Below are positions 53,672 through 62,833 of a stretch of 64,000 bases of DNA, piece by piece (positions within the stretch are counted from its first letter, which is position 1; each line of letters starts with the position of its first letter). The translations under genes were made by a program, and so were the position numbers. Location: positions 1 through 64,000 of the forward strand of contig CAJUHH010000012.1 of assembly GCA_910585965.1 (NCBI GenBank), in the 5' to 3' direction. The DNA is from an uncultured Lachnospiraceae bacterium (GTDB lineage Bacteria; Bacillota; Clostridia; Lachnospirales; Lachnospiraceae). Below the pieces are notes generated by a model that was not told where the DNA came from, did not search any database, and saw only the letters and a program-made list of their open reading frames with translations.

Positions 53672-54727
53672 CTATATTTTATGGAATATGATGCAGTTCG
53701 GTTTATCCACCTTGACTTCCGGCCCGTTCATGACAAGGAGTCCCTTTTCCATATCCACATGGAAGAACGTCATCGTATCCGATTCATGGTTCAAAGACAC
53801 CAGATGCCTGTTGTCAGGGAAAAGGGCGGCATCCTTCGGATAATCGCCGCTGATCGGCAGACAGAGTATCTTCTTCAGCAGGCCGCTCTCGTGTCCGATC
53901 CGATAGATCACCACGCTGTTGTCCCCCGCGTTGGAACTTACCATATAATGGTAGTCCGTAGAGAAATTGAGCGCGCTGGCAGCGGAACCGCTGGCATGGT
54001 AATCGTTCAGCGTGGAAATATTTTGCAGTTTTTCAAATTCCGGATTATTGTTGACCTCCCGGTATCCGTATACATCGATATAATTTTTCAATTCATGAAC
54101 AATATAAAGCAGCGTGCCGTCCGGGGAAAATTTCAGATGCCTGGGCGCGGATTCCTGCTCGCTCCTGATCACATCCGCCAAATGAAGGGTTCCTTTTTCA
54201 TGATCCAGCCGATACACCTTCACATGGTCCATGCCCAGATCGGCCGCACAAAGATATTTATTATCCCGCGTCATTTTCACGCAATTAACATGGGGCCTGA
54301 AATTCCTTTCCGCAATGCTCCCCAGGCCTTTATGAAATATCTCATCTGTGATTCCTCCAGGCTTTCCATCCTCTCCCAGACGAAGCACCGTTATTTTGCC
54401 GTCATGATATCCGGCTACAAAAAGATATTTATCCTCATAATCCGTTGACAGATAACAACCTCTCATCCCATTGATGGACGCATGACCAAGAAAGTCCAGT
54501 TCCCCGTCAGGCAGTATTTTAAAAGATTCCACTCCAAAATCCGTAATGGAATAAAGATATTTTTTGTTGTGGGAAATCGTCACATAGGAAGAATTCGTGA
54601 TTTCCACCTGGTCTTTTGCCAGCAGTCTTCCATTTTCCATGTCCACATCGTAAATCTTGATTCCATGTTTATCGCCTTTACCCATCGTATAGGTTGAAAC
54701 ATATGCCACATACTTTCCTTCACCCAT
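53672..54727 (-). CDS. Lactonase family protein (6-phosphogluconolactonase/YbhE-like)
   Basis: A 351-residue seven-bladed beta-propeller of the PF10282 family, whose members include the E. coli YbhE 6-phosphogluconolactonase. The propeller repeat is visible as several beta-strand blocks (SHNKKYLYSITDF, DYEDKYLFVAGYHDG, KFSPDGTLLYIVHEL and others). The exact substrate cannot be read. The ATG at 54727 is favoured by a GGAGG box at 9 nt. It is convergent with aroC. Confidence 0.8.
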   Translation of the reverse strand: MGEGKYVAYVSTYTMGKGDKHGIKIYDVDMENGRLLAKDQVEITNSSYVTISHNKKYLYSITDFGVESFKILPDGELDFLGHASINGMRGCYLSTDYEDKYLFVAGYHDGKITVLRLGEDGKPGGITDEIFHKGLGSIAERNFRPHVNCVKMTRDNKYLCAADLGMDHVKVYRLDHEKGTLHLADVIRSEQESAPRHLKFSPDGTLLYIVHELKNYIDVYGYREVNNNPEFEKLQNISTLNDYHASGSAASALNFSTDYHYMVSSNAGDNSVVIYRIGHESGLLKKILCLPISGDYPKDAALFPDNRHLVSLNHESDTMTFFHVDMEKGLLVMNGPEVKVDKPNCIIFHKI

Positions 54728-54800
54728 CGGACCATCCCTCCATAAAAATTTATCATTCGCCACACATTATACCACATTTCTTTTTTTTTGTCATTCCCTA

Positions 54801-54828
54801 TTGACATCCGTTCAACACCTAGTATAAT
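54801..54828 (+). promoter_or_regulatory. Promoter of the XRE-cupin/pot operon
   Basis: Perfect TTGACA (54801-54806) and TATAAT (54823-54828) with a 16-bp spacer. Downstream, GTTTAGTAAAAGTAAAC (54841-54857) is an inverted repeat that could be an autoregulatory operator. Confidence 0.85.
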
Positions 54829-54913
54829 GGATATCAGCGTTTGTTTAGTAAAAGTAAACTTTATGTTTATTATCATTTAATCCGCTGGTTATGGGAAGAA
54901 CGTGGAGAGCCAT

Positions 54914-55456
54914 ATGAATATAGGAAACAGACTGAAAGAACTGCGAATACAAAAAGGCCTTACCCAGGAAGAACTCGCCGACCGGTGCGAGCTGTCCAAA
55001 GGCTTTATTTCCCAGCTGGAGCGGGATCTGACATCCCCTTCTATCGCAACGCTGGTGGATATCCTCCAATGCCTCGGCACGGATATCCAGGAGTTTTTTT
55101 CCGAAAGCCCCAAAGAGGAACAGATCGTTTTCCACGATTCGGATTATTTTGAAAAAATAGACGAAGAGCTGGGCAACACGGTAGAATGGATCATTCCAAA
55201 CGCCCAGAAAAATATTATGGAACCGATACGGCTTACCTTAAAGCCCGGCGGCTCTACTTATCCCGATAATCCCCATGAAGGGGAAGAATTCGGCTATGTG
55301 CTGTCGGGAAGCATTACGATCGTTGTTGGAAAGAAAACGATACGGGCGAAAAAGGGAGAATCTTTCTATTTTATCCCCAATACTACCCATTACATAAAAG
55401 CAAGCCAAAAAACAGGAGCCGTCCTTCTATGGGTCAGCTCCCCCCCCAGCTTCTAA
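54914..55456 (+). CDS. XRE-cupin transcriptional regulator of polyamine transport
   Basis: A 180-residue regulator: an N-terminal XRE helix-turn-helix (about 5-60; LTQEELADRCELSKGFISQLE) joined to a C-terminal cupin ligand-binding domain (about 110-178; HEGEEFGYVLSGSI and the ESFYFIPNTTHYI strand). Such PuuR-type proteins sense polyamines or related metabolites. The ATG at 54914 follows GGAGA. It is the first gene of the unit with potABCD. Confidence 0.88.
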   Translation: MNIGNRLKELRIQKGLTQEELADRCELSKGFISQLERDLTSPSIATLVDILQCLGTDIQEFFSESPKEEQIVFHDSDYFEKIDEELGNTVEWIIPNAQKNIMEPIRLTLKPGGSTYPDNPHEGEEFGYVLSGSITIVVGKKTIRAKKGESFYFIPNTTHYIKASQKTGAVLLWVSSPPSF

Positions 55457-55502
55457 TGGCTGTTTTTTACGGAAGAATATTCATATACCGGAGGTATTTG
55501 AA

Positions 55503-56576
55503 ATGAAGAAAGAATTAATTAATCTTGTTGATATATCCAAAGCTTTCGACGGCGAAACAGTGCTGGATGAGTTGAACCTGAACATCCATGAAAATGAATT
55601 CCTAACCCTGCTTGGCCCCAGCGGCTGCGGCAAAACCACGACGCTGCGCATTCTGGGCGGTTTCGCCACTCCTGACAAAGGGCGCGTTATTTTCGACGGC
55701 AAAGATATCACCAATCTTCCGCCCAATAAACGCCAGCTCAACACAGTATTTCAAAAATATGCTCTTTTCTCCCATATGAATATCGCGGAAAATATTGCAT
55801 TCGGCCTGAAAATCAAGAACAAGCCGAAAACTTACATAGACGACAAAATCAAATATGCTTTAAAGCTGGTCAATCTGCAAGGTTTTGAAAAACGAATGCC
55901 CGATTCCCTGAGCGGCGGCCAGCAGCAGCGCATCGCGATCGCCCGGGCGATCGTCAACGAGCCGAAGGTGCTTCTTCTGGACGAACCGCTCGGCGCACTG
56001 GATCTGAAACTCCGCCAGGATATGCAGTATGAACTGATCCGACTGAAGAATGAGCTTGGCATTACTTTTATCTATGTCACCCATGACCAGGAAGAAGCCC
56101 TTACCATGTCCGATACGATTGTCGTCATGAACCAGGGGTATATCCAGCAGATCGGCACGCCGGAAACCATCTATAATGAGCCGGAAAATGCTTTTGTTGC
56201 TGATTTCATCGGAGACAGCAATATTATTGATGCCATTATGCTGGAGGATCGGCTGGTCTCTATCCTTGGCACCCGGTTCCGCTGCGTGGATACCGGCTTC
56301 GGACACAATAAACCGGTAGATGTCGTTATACGGCCGGAAGATGTGGAACTGACAAATCCGGAAGACGGCATCTTGAAAGGAACCGTCACCCACCTTATTT
56401 TCAAGGGGGTTCATTATGAAATGGAAGTCATGGCAAATGGTTTCGAATGGCTGGTGCATTCCACAGGCATGTTTCCGGTAGGAACGGAAGTGGGAATCAA
56501 GGTAGATCCTTTTAATATCCAGATCATGAACAAACCGGCATCGGAAGACGAGGAGGCAGCAGGAATTGAAGAATAG
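55503..56576 (+). CDS. potA: Spermidine/putrescine ABC transporter ATP-binding protein
   Basis: A 357-residue ATPase of the polyamine importer. Motifs: Walker A GPSGCGKT (38-45), signature LSGGQ (136-140), Walker B LLLDE (E161) and the C-terminal TOBE regulatory domain (about 280-350). It powers uptake through PotB and PotC with PotD as binding protein. The end overlaps potB by 11 nt. Confidence 0.95.
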   Translation: MKKELINLVDISKAFDGETVLDELNLNIHENEFLTLLGPSGCGKTTTLRILGGFATPDKGRVIFDGKDITNLPPNKRQLNTVFQKYALFSHMNIAENIAFGLKIKNKPKTYIDDKIKYALKLVNLQGFEKRMPDSLSGGQQQRIAIARAIVNEPKVLLLDEPLGALDLKLRQDMQYELIRLKNELGITFIYVTHDQEEALTMSDTIVVMNQGYIQQIGTPETIYNEPENAFVADFIGDSNIIDAIMLEDRLVSILGTRFRCVDTGFGHNKPVDVVIRPEDVELTNPEDGILKGTVTHLIFKGVHYEMEVMANGFEWLVHSTGMFPVGTEVGIKVDPFNIQIMNKPASEDEEAAGIEE

Positions 56577-57387
56577 CAGGTTAAAATTACTTTCTTCACC
56601 TTATATTGTCTGGGCGGCGATTTTTATCATCGTCCCCCTTGGAATGGTGTTCTATTACGGCCTGACGGACAAAACAGGGGCCTTTACTATGGAAAACGTC
56701 ATAGCGATGATGAGCGAAGAACATGCCAAAGCTCTATGGATATCACTTGGATTATCCCTGGTCAGTACGGCGGTCTGTTTTTTCCTCGCCTATCCCCTGG
56801 CTATGATACTCGCCAATATGAATGTGAGCCAGCACAGCTTTATCGTACTGATTTTCATCCTTCCCATGTGGATGAACTTTCTGCTGCGCACTCTCGCATG
56901 GCAGACGCTGCTGGAAAAGACAGGCGTGATCAACAACGTCCTTTCTTTCCTTCATCTGCCTGCATTAAATATTATCAATACACCCTATGCGATCATTCTT
57001 GGCATGGTATATAACTTTCTGCCTTTTATGGTGCTGCCCATTTATAATTCCCTCGTGAAAATCGACCCCAATGTGGTAAATGCGGCGAAAGACCTGGGCG
57101 CGAACAATATACAGACCTTTTTCAAGATCACTCTCCCGCTGTCCATACCGGGCATCATCAGCGGCATTACTATGGTATTTATTCCCGCCCTCACTACCTT
57201 CGTGATCAGCAAGCTTCTGGGCGGCAGCAAGATACTCCTGATCGGAAATGTCATTGAAGAGGAATTTACCCAGGCGGGCAACTGGCATCTGGGCAGCGGC
57301 CTTTCCATTGTGCTGATGATTTTTATCCTTATTAATATGGCGGCCTCCGCCGTCTTCGACAAAGATGGGGAGGGAGGGCTTTTATGA
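56566..57387 (+). CDS. potB: Spermidine/putrescine ABC transporter permease PotB
   Basis: A 273-residue permease with six transmembrane segments and the EAA-like cytoplasmic loop (AAKDLGANNIQTFFKITLP near residue 175) that contacts PotA. It starts with TTG at 56566, with an AGGAGG box 9 nt upstream, and overlaps potA by 11 nt and potC by 4 nt (ATGA). Confidence 0.93.
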   Translation: MKNSRLKLLSSPYIVWAAIFIIVPLGMVFYYGLTDKTGAFTMENVIAMMSEEHAKALWISLGLSLVSTAVCFFLAYPLAMILANMNVSQHSFIVLIFILPMWMNFLLRTLAWQTLLEKTGVINNVLSFLHLPALNIINTPYAIILGMVYNFLPFMVLPIYNSLVKIDPNVVNAAKDLGANNIQTFFKITLPLSIPGIISGITMVFIPALTTFVISKLLGGSKILLIGNVIEEEFTQAGNWHLGSGLSIVLMIFILINMAASAVFDKDGEGGLL

Positions 57388-58166
57388 TAAAAACAACGGC
57401 AAAAAAAATATACATCATACTCATTTTCATTTTTCTTTATGCCCCCATTGCGACGCTGATGGTATTTTCCTTCAACAAAAGCCGCACACGGGCAAAATGG
57501 GGCGGTTTTACCTTCCAATGGTATCTGTCTCTCCTGGGCAACAGGGAAATTATGCAAGCCTTATGGAATACTCTTTTGATCGCCCTGATTTCTTCTCTTT
57601 CCGCCGTCGTCATCGGAACGGTGGCATGTATCGCGATCAACAGCATGAGTAAACGCCGGCGCGCCATTATCATGGGCATTACCAACATTCCGATGCTGAA
57701 TGCGGACATTGTCACCGGAATCTCGCTGATGCTCCTTTTCATCAGCCTTGGATTTAAGTTTGGTCTGGGAACGATCCTTTTATCCCATATCACCTTTAAT
57801 ATTCCTTATGTTATCCTCTGCGTCATGCCCCGGATGCGCCAGCTTAACCCAAGCACGTATGAGGCCGCCCTGGATCTCGGGGCCTCCCCTGTCCATGCTT
57901 TTTTTAAAGTAGTATTCCCGGACATTCTGCCTGGCGTATTGTCCGGCTTCCTGATGGCATTTACGATGTCCTTGGACGATTTTATCATTACCCATTTTAC
58001 AAAAGGGGCCGGCGTGGATACCTTATCCACTAAGATATATACCGAAGTAAAGAAAGGGATCAAGCCAGAAATGTATGCCCTCTCTACGATTATCTTCGTT
58101 ACGGTGCTGCTGCTTCTGTTCCTCGTTAATAAAGCGCCGAAAGAAAAAAAAGAAAGGAAAGTCTGA
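57384..58166 (+). CDS. potC: Spermidine/putrescine ABC transporter permease PotC
   Basis: A 260-residue permease with six transmembrane segments and the EAA loop (EAALDLGASPVHAFFKVVFP). It forms the membrane channel with PotB. The start overlaps the potB stop, and potD starts 1 bp after its stop codon. Confidence 0.93.
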   Translation: MIKTTAKKIYIILIFIFLYAPIATLMVFSFNKSRTRAKWGGFTFQWYLSLLGNREIMQALWNTLLIALISSLSAVVIGTVACIAINSMSKRRRAIIMGITNIPMLNADIVTGISLMLLFISLGFKFGLGTILLSHITFNIPYVILCVMPRMRQLNPSTYEAALDLGASPVHAFFKVVFPDILPGVLSGFLMAFTMSLDDFIITHFTKGAGVDTLSTKIYTEVKKGIKPEMYALSTIIFVTVLLLLFLVNKAPKEKKERKV

Positions 58167-58167
58167 A

Positions 58168-59226
58168 ATGAAAAAAATATTTCTTCTAACCTTATGTTCT
58201 GCCATTCTTTTATCCCTGGCTGGCTGCGGCGGCTCGTCCGGCGGAGAAAACGGGGAAGTGATCGTTTATAACTGGGGCGAATACCTCGACCCGGAAACTA
58301 TCGCCCTTTTCGAAGAAGAAACAGGGATTAAGGTAATCTATGACGAATTTGAAACCAATGAAATCATGTACCCCAAAGTAGAAGCAGGGGCTACGGAATA
58401 TGATGTCATCTGCCCTTCCGATTACATGATCCAGAAAATGCTGGAAAACGACTTGCTGACAGAACTGGATTTTAACAATATTCCAAACGCAAAAGCAAAT
58501 ATCGGCACACAGTATTGGGAAAGCTCCAAAGAATTTGACCCGGAAAACAAGTATTCCGTTCCTTATTGCTGGGGAACCGTAGGCATCCTTTACAACAAAA
58601 CCATGGTGGATGGAACTGTCGACAGCTGGGGCATACTCTGGGATGAAACATATAAGGACAATATCCTGATGCAGGACTCCGTCCGCGATGCCTTTATGGT
58701 CGGCCTGAAGCTGAACGGCTTCTCCATGAACTCCACCGATGCCGGGGAACTGGAAACGGCCAAAAATTCCCTGATCCAGCAAAAGCCCCTCGTCCAAGCA
58801 TACGTCGTGGACCAGGTGCGCGATAAAATGATCGGCAATGAAGCGGCCATAGGCGTAATCTACTCCGGCGAAGCGATCTACACCCAAAGGGAGAACCCAG
58901 ACCTGGAATATGTGATCCCAAAAGAAGGCACCAACGTATGGATCGATTCCTGGGTAATCCCCAAGAACGCGCCTAACAAAGAAAACGGAGAAAAATTCAT
59001 TGATTTCATGTGCCGCCCGGAAATCGCCCTTATGAATTTTGAATTTATCACCTACTCCACCCCTAATGAAGCGGCCAGAGAGCTGATTGAAGACGATGAT
59101 ATCCGCAACTCAACCATCGCCTTCCCCGACCTCTCCCAATACTCGAACTTGGAAACCTTCCAATACCTCGGCGAAGATGCCGACCGGCTCTACAACGACC
59201 TCTGGAAAGAGGTAAAATCCGAATAG
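58168..59226 (+). CDS. potD: Spermidine/putrescine-binding lipoprotein PotD
   Basis: A 352-residue substrate-binding lipoprotein. The signal peptide ends with the lipobox LAGC (C about 19), followed by a Gly/Ser spacer and a bilobed periplasmic-binding fold (opening VIVYNWGEYLDPETI, typical for PotD). It delivers polyamines to PotBC at the cell surface. The ATG at 58168 follows an AAAGGAAAG box; longer readings run into potC. Confidence 0.93.
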   Translation: MKKIFLLTLCSAILLSLAGCGGSSGGENGEVIVYNWGEYLDPETIALFEEETGIKVIYDEFETNEIMYPKVEAGATEYDVICPSDYMIQKMLENDLLTELDFNNIPNAKANIGTQYWESSKEFDPENKYSVPYCWGTVGILYNKTMVDGTVDSWGILWDETYKDNILMQDSVRDAFMVGLKLNGFSMNSTDAGELETAKNSLIQQKPLVQAYVVDQVRDKMIGNEAAIGVIYSGEAIYTQRENPDLEYVIPKEGTNVWIDSWVIPKNAPNKENGEKFIDFMCRPEIALMNFEFITYSTPNEAARELIEDDDIRNSTIAFPDLSQYSNLETFQYLGEDADRLYNDLWKEVKSE

Positions 59227-59252
59227 CCTCTATTGACATGCTATCCACCTCT

Positions 59253-59569
59253 AGAAAACCATTTTCCAAGGGAAAAAAGAAGCGGTAGAACAGGATGTCC
59301 TGGCCGGGAAAAGCATAATGGCCCGGGGAAGGGGCGCGGACTGGCTGGGAAAAAGATGGTGCAAACGACTTTTGCACGATGGAGATGAGACTTAAAATCG
59401 TGGAAGCCACTGCTGAACACGATTTTGTTCAAGGCTCATCGGAATGTTTCGTGCATCGTCTTTGCACCATTTTTTCCCAGCCAGTCCGCGCCCCTTCCCT
59501 GGGCCATTATGCTTTTCCCGGCCAGGACATCTTTCCCCCTCACCACTTTCCTTTGGAGAATGATTTTCT
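59253..59569. repeat. Large palindromic element B
   Basis: The gap between the convergent potD and proA genes is a giant imperfect palindrome. Arms at 59294-59365 and 59461-59531 are about 70 bp and nearly perfect; further imperfect pairing extends to 59253 and 59569. The central ~95 nt (59366-59460) forms additional stems and matches the core of element A (17528-17633) at about 80 percent. The arms differ in sequence from those of A. Short ORFs in it are arm artefacts. Confidence 0.85.
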
Positions 59570-59580
59570 CAGCTTCCCCT

Positions 59581-60825
59581 CTATAACCGCACCTGTCCTG
59601 ACCCTTCGATCGTATATTTGTAGGAAGTCAATTCTTTCAGCCCCATGGGACCCCGGGCATGCATCTTCTGGGTGCTGATTCCGATCTCTGCCCCAAAGCC
59701 AAATTCAAAGCCGTCCGTAAACCGGGTGGAAGCGTTGGCATAGACGCAGGCTGCATCCACTTCATCCAAAAATTTGCGGGCATTTTCTTCGTTTTCGGTC
59801 AATATCGCTTCGGAATGCCTTGTGCTGTATTGATTGATATGGGCGATCGCTTCGTCGATATTGCTTACAATCTTAATGGATAAGATATAGTCCAGGTATT
59901 CTTTTCCATAGTCTTCTTCTGTCGCGGCCACCGCATCTTTGATCACGCCGCATACCTCTTCGTCTCCGCGCATCTCTACATTTTTCTCCCGCAATGCCTG
60001 TGCCAGCTTTTCCAGAAAAGGATCCTTCAAGCTTCGATGGACGACCAGGGATTCGCAGGCATTGCAGACACCGATGCGCTGTGTCTTTGCATTGATAATA
60101 ATAGGAATCGCTTTATCCAGGTCGGCATATTCGTCTACATAAATATGGCAGTTCCCTGTTCCTGTTTCAATTACAGGAATTGTGCTGTTTTCCACTACAT
60201 TGCGTATCAGCTCTGCGCCTCCCCGGGGAATCAGCACATCCACATATTGGTTTAATTTCATAAACTGGGATGTAACCTCCCTGTCCGCCGTTTCGATCAG
60301 CTGGACAGCATCCGCATTTACCCCGCATTTTGCCAGGGTTCTTCGGATGGAATCCGTGATCGCCTTATTCGACTGGAGCGCATCACTTCCTCCTTTTAAA
60401 ATCACTGCATTGCCGGACTGAAAACAAAGGCCGAAGGCATCTGCTGTCACATTGGGCCTCGATTCATAAATGATCCCGATCACTCCGAACGGCACTCTCT
60501 TTTTCGTTATTTTTAACCCGTTCGGCCTGGTAAAAGTATCCAATACTTCTCCTACTGGATCTTCCAGCTCCGCTACCTGCCTCAATCCTTCCGCCATAGA
60601 CTGTATTCTTTCCGCTGTCAGGCGCAGACGGTCTATCATGCCTGGATGCATGCCATTCTCTTCCCCTCGTCCGACATCTTTTGCATTTTCTTCCAAAATA
60701 TCCGCCGCGTCAGCCACTATCCCTTCTGCTACCGCCTCCAACATCTGCCGCTTTTTCTCTGAAGACAATCTTTGCAGCTCATATTTTGCGGCCACAGCTC
60801 TTTTTCCCATTATCTTTAAATCCAT
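59581..60825 (-). CDS. proA: Gamma-glutamyl phosphate reductase
   Basis: Reduces gamma-glutamyl phosphate to glutamate semialdehyde with NADPH, in proline synthesis. The 414-residue aldehyde-dehydrogenase-fold protein has the VPFGVIGIIYESRPNV segment and the catalytic cysteine in QRIGVCNACESL. The ATG at 60825 follows AAAGGAGA and overlaps the stop of the upstream gene (TGATG). proB is not adjacent. Confidence 0.95.
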   Translation of the reverse strand: MDLKIMGKRAVAAKYELQRLSSEKKRQMLEAVAEGIVADAADILEENAKDVGRGEENGMHPGMIDRLRLTAERIQSMAEGLRQVAELEDPVGEVLDTFTRPNGLKITKKRVPFGVIGIIYESRPNVTADAFGLCFQSGNAVILKGGSDALQSNKAITDSIRRTLAKCGVNADAVQLIETADREVTSQFMKLNQYVDVLIPRGGAELIRNVVENSTIPVIETGTGNCHIYVDEYADLDKAIPIIINAKTQRIGVCNACESLVVHRSLKDPFLEKLAQALREKNVEMRGDEEVCGVIKDAVAATEEDYGKEYLDYILSIKIVSNIDEAIAHINQYSTRHSEAILTENEENARKFLDEVDAACVYANASTRFTDGFEFGFGAEIGISTQKMHARGPMGLKELTSYKYTIEGSGQVRL

Positions 60826-61442
60826 CACAGTCTCCTTTCCCGATTCTGCTGTTCATAGATCCTTTCTTCCGTAACCACTCCGTCTGTCTTTCTGTCATAA
60901 GTTTCTGCCGGAATCCTTTCCTGCATCTGGCATTCAAAGCATAGCCCTATCAATTTCATATGATAAGCCAAACCAGGATTTTCCCTTAAAAGGGAATCCA
61001 AGTATTTATCGTAATATCCTTTTCCATACCCCATTCTATTACACTTTTTGTCAAAAACGCTTCCTGGCATGACCATCAGGCAACGGCCGGACATTGCTTT
61101 CTGTCCGAAAAAAAGATTTTTTTCCTTCGCCCTGGGTTCTTTTATCCCACAATACCCCTCTTCCAGATCATCTAAAGATAAAATTTGGTAAAAATTCATC
61201 CTCTCCCCTTCCACTTTTGGGCAGTATACCTTTTTCCCGTCGGAAAGAGCTTGCCTGATAATCGCTCCCGTATCCGCCTCGCTTCGGAAGTTCACGTAAG
61301 CCAGCAAAATATCCGCCTCCTGATACCAACAGCTTCGGATAATCTTCTCGGCAATCTTGCCGCTTTTCCTATCGCGCTCTTCTTTTGCCATCCCGTCTCT
61401 CAGCGCCAGAATCCGCCGTCTAATGGGTTCTTTTTTTTCCAT
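60825..61442 (-). CDS. 5-formyltetrahydrofolate cyclo-ligase
   Basis: Converts 5-formyl-THF to 5,10-methenyl-THF with ATP, recycling folate. The 205-residue protein has the basic N-terminal region (KKEPIRRRILALRDG), the central strand pattern LLAYVNFRSEADT and the C-terminal GYGKGYYDKYL motif of the family. The ATG at 61442 follows GGGAGAG. It overlaps the upstream DUF896 gene by 23 nt and proA by 3 nt, giving a compact operon. Confidence 0.93.
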   Translation of the reverse strand: MEKKEPIRRRILALRDGMAKEERDRKSGKIAEKIIRSCWYQEADILLAYVNFRSEADTGAIIRQALSDGKKVYCPKVEGERMNFYQILSLDDLEEGYCGIKEPRAKEKNLFFGQKAMSGRCLMVMPGSVFDKKCNRMGYGKGYYDKYLDSLLRENPGLAYHMKLIGLCFECQMQERIPAETYDRKTDGVVTEERIYEQQNRERRL

Positions 61443-61656
61443 ATTTCTCTCCCAGATTGGTAATCGATCCGTCTTTCTCCTGAATATCAATGCCATTCAG
61501 CTGCCCTCTGAGATTGGCGCGTACATTAGCAATATACTCGCTGCGTAAAGCAGCCTGTTCCTTTTTTTCCTCTTCCGTCAATCCCTCCGCCTTTGATTTA
61601 TGATATAATTCATTAATTCTTGCTATTTTTCCGTCCATATGATTTCCGTCGCTCAT
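61420..61656 (-). CDS. DUF896 family protein (YnzC-like)
   Basis: A 78-residue cytosolic protein with the DUF896 pattern: KIARINELYHKSKAEGLTEEE followed by a helix with YIANVRANLRGQL. B. subtilis YnzC is SOS-induced with the cell-division inhibitor gene, but the role of this family is not known. The ATG at 61656 follows GAGG; a start at 61638 is also possible. Confidence 0.85.
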   Translation of the reverse strand: MSDGNHMDGKIARINELYHKSKAEGLTEEEKKEQAALRSEYIANVRANLRGQLNGIDIQEKDGSITNLGEKYGKKRTH

Positions 61657-61687
61657 CGTTTTCCTCATCTCCGAACTTCCACATTTC

Positions 61688-62209
61688 CTAAACTGTGTCC
61701 GTCCCTTTCTTTTCTGCCAATTTCAATATCGAAATCACTGGCATAATTAATATCCCGCAAAAAAAATTGCTGATACCATGAATGCAATCCCATGGCAGGC
61801 CCGCCACGATCCAGGCTATCATCCCCTGAAAGCTCAAGCCATAGAGAACGGCCTGCGCCGGTGCATACAAAGTCCCAAACAAAAATCCATGGGCAGCGCA
61901 TACTGCCATATATACAAGTGGCTGTGCCTTCTTTGGCATATTGGCGGGAAGGAGCATGACCGCGCCCCAAAGAACCGCCCATATATACAAATAAGGAAGC
62001 CACCATGTGGCAAATCCATAAAAAATCCCATTCAAAATAATATACGTATAGATCGGATATAAGGCCTTTTTCCGATAAACGACAGTATATGCCACCGTAA
62101 ATACGCCAAGCAGATGAATATTGGGGGCGAACTCCATAATAACCTTTGAAGCATACATAACAGCCCCCAGCATTGCAAATACTACTGTTTCTCTGGCCGT
62201 CAGTCTCAT
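61688..62209 (-). CDS. ECF transporter S component
   Basis: A 173-residue membrane protein with about six hydrophobic segments, the size and opening (RETVVFAMLGAVMYASKVIMEF) of the substrate-binding S subunit of energy-coupling-factor importers. The shared EcfA1/A2/T module is not in the window. Its start is 2 bp after the stop of the DUF4430 lipoprotein, which suggests they act together. The ligand may be a corrinoid or other vitamin; this is inference from the DUF4430 pairing. Confidence 0.82.
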   Translation of the reverse strand: MRLTARETVVFAMLGAVMYASKVIMEFAPNIHLLGVFTVAYTVVYRKKALYPIYTYIILNGIFYGFATWWLPYLYIWAVLWGAVMLLPANMPKKAQPLVYMAVCAAHGFLFGTLYAPAQAVLYGLSFQGMIAWIVAGLPWDCIHGISNFFCGILIMPVISILKLAEKKGTDTV

Positions 62210-62211
62210 AC

Positions 62212-62703
62212 TTATTCCATTCTGAAGGAGTAAGCTTCCCCTTCTTTTATCTGAGTTGCATCCACGCCAGTCTGTGCATATTCGTCATTAATATAGAATG
62301 CCCAATACTTCCCGTCCGTATCATAATCAGCGGTGACACCGTTGACCGTTTTCACATAAAGTCCGTATTCGCTTTCTTCCCCTTCGATTAATCCAAGCTC
62401 TTCCAAAGCTTCCCCTACCACTTCTTTGTCCGTATGGATCTCAAACTCCGTTTCATCGCCATCCTGCCCTATCACAGTAAATATAAATTCCCTGCTCCCT
62501 TCCCCAAGGACTCCTCCGTCCGCCTGGATGTCCGCTTCCTTTCCTGCCGCCTCTGTCGTTGCCTCCGAAGTTATCTCTGGCGCGGCCTCCTGCTTTGTAT
62601 TCTCTTCCGCCGCCTGTTTCTGACAGCCTGTCATGAAAAAAGTCATGGCAAATGCTATGCAAAGAATTCCTATTGATGTCATTTTCCTATATTTCTTCTG
62701 CAT
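62212..62703 (-). CDS. DUF4430 lipoprotein
   Basis: A 163-residue lipoprotein: signal peptide with lipobox MTGC (C about 27), an acidic Glu/Ala/Thr spacer (about 30-65) and a C-terminal DUF4430 domain (about 70-163), with the family segment KTVNGVTADYDTDGKYWAFYIN. DUF4430 is related to the transcobalamin C-terminal domain and often sits near ECF-S genes. It probably presents ligand to the adjacent S component at the cell surface. Confidence 0.83.
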   Translation of the reverse strand: MQKKYRKMTSIGILCIAFAMTFFMTGCQKQAAEENTKQEAAPEITSEATTEAAGKEADIQADGGVLGEGSREFIFTVIGQDGDETEFEIHTDKEVVGEALEELGLIEGEESEYGLYVKTVNGVTADYDTDGKYWAFYINDEYAQTGVDATQIKEGEAYSFRME

Positions 62704-62784
62704 AACCTGATTCTCCTTTGGTTTTGTCTTCTATAATACCATTCTTATATTTATATTGCTGTATTAATATTGATATATTTTATA

Positions 62785-62812
62785 AAAGGCCGGGCATCTC
62801 CTCCCGGCCTTT
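62785..62812 (-). terminator. Terminator of the chemotaxis receptor gene
   Basis: A perfect 10-bp stem AAAGGCCGGG/CCCGGCCTTT with an 8-nt loop, followed on the minus strand by TTTTATAAAA. Confidence 0.85.
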
Positions 62813-62833
62813 CATTCCTGCACTTCTATATTA

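Noticed and set aside
62704..62784. Cobalamin riboswitch upstream of the DUF4430-ECF pair
   Set aside because: The available gap is about 80 bp before the terminator of the neighbouring gene, too short for the aptamer, and no B12-box is seen.
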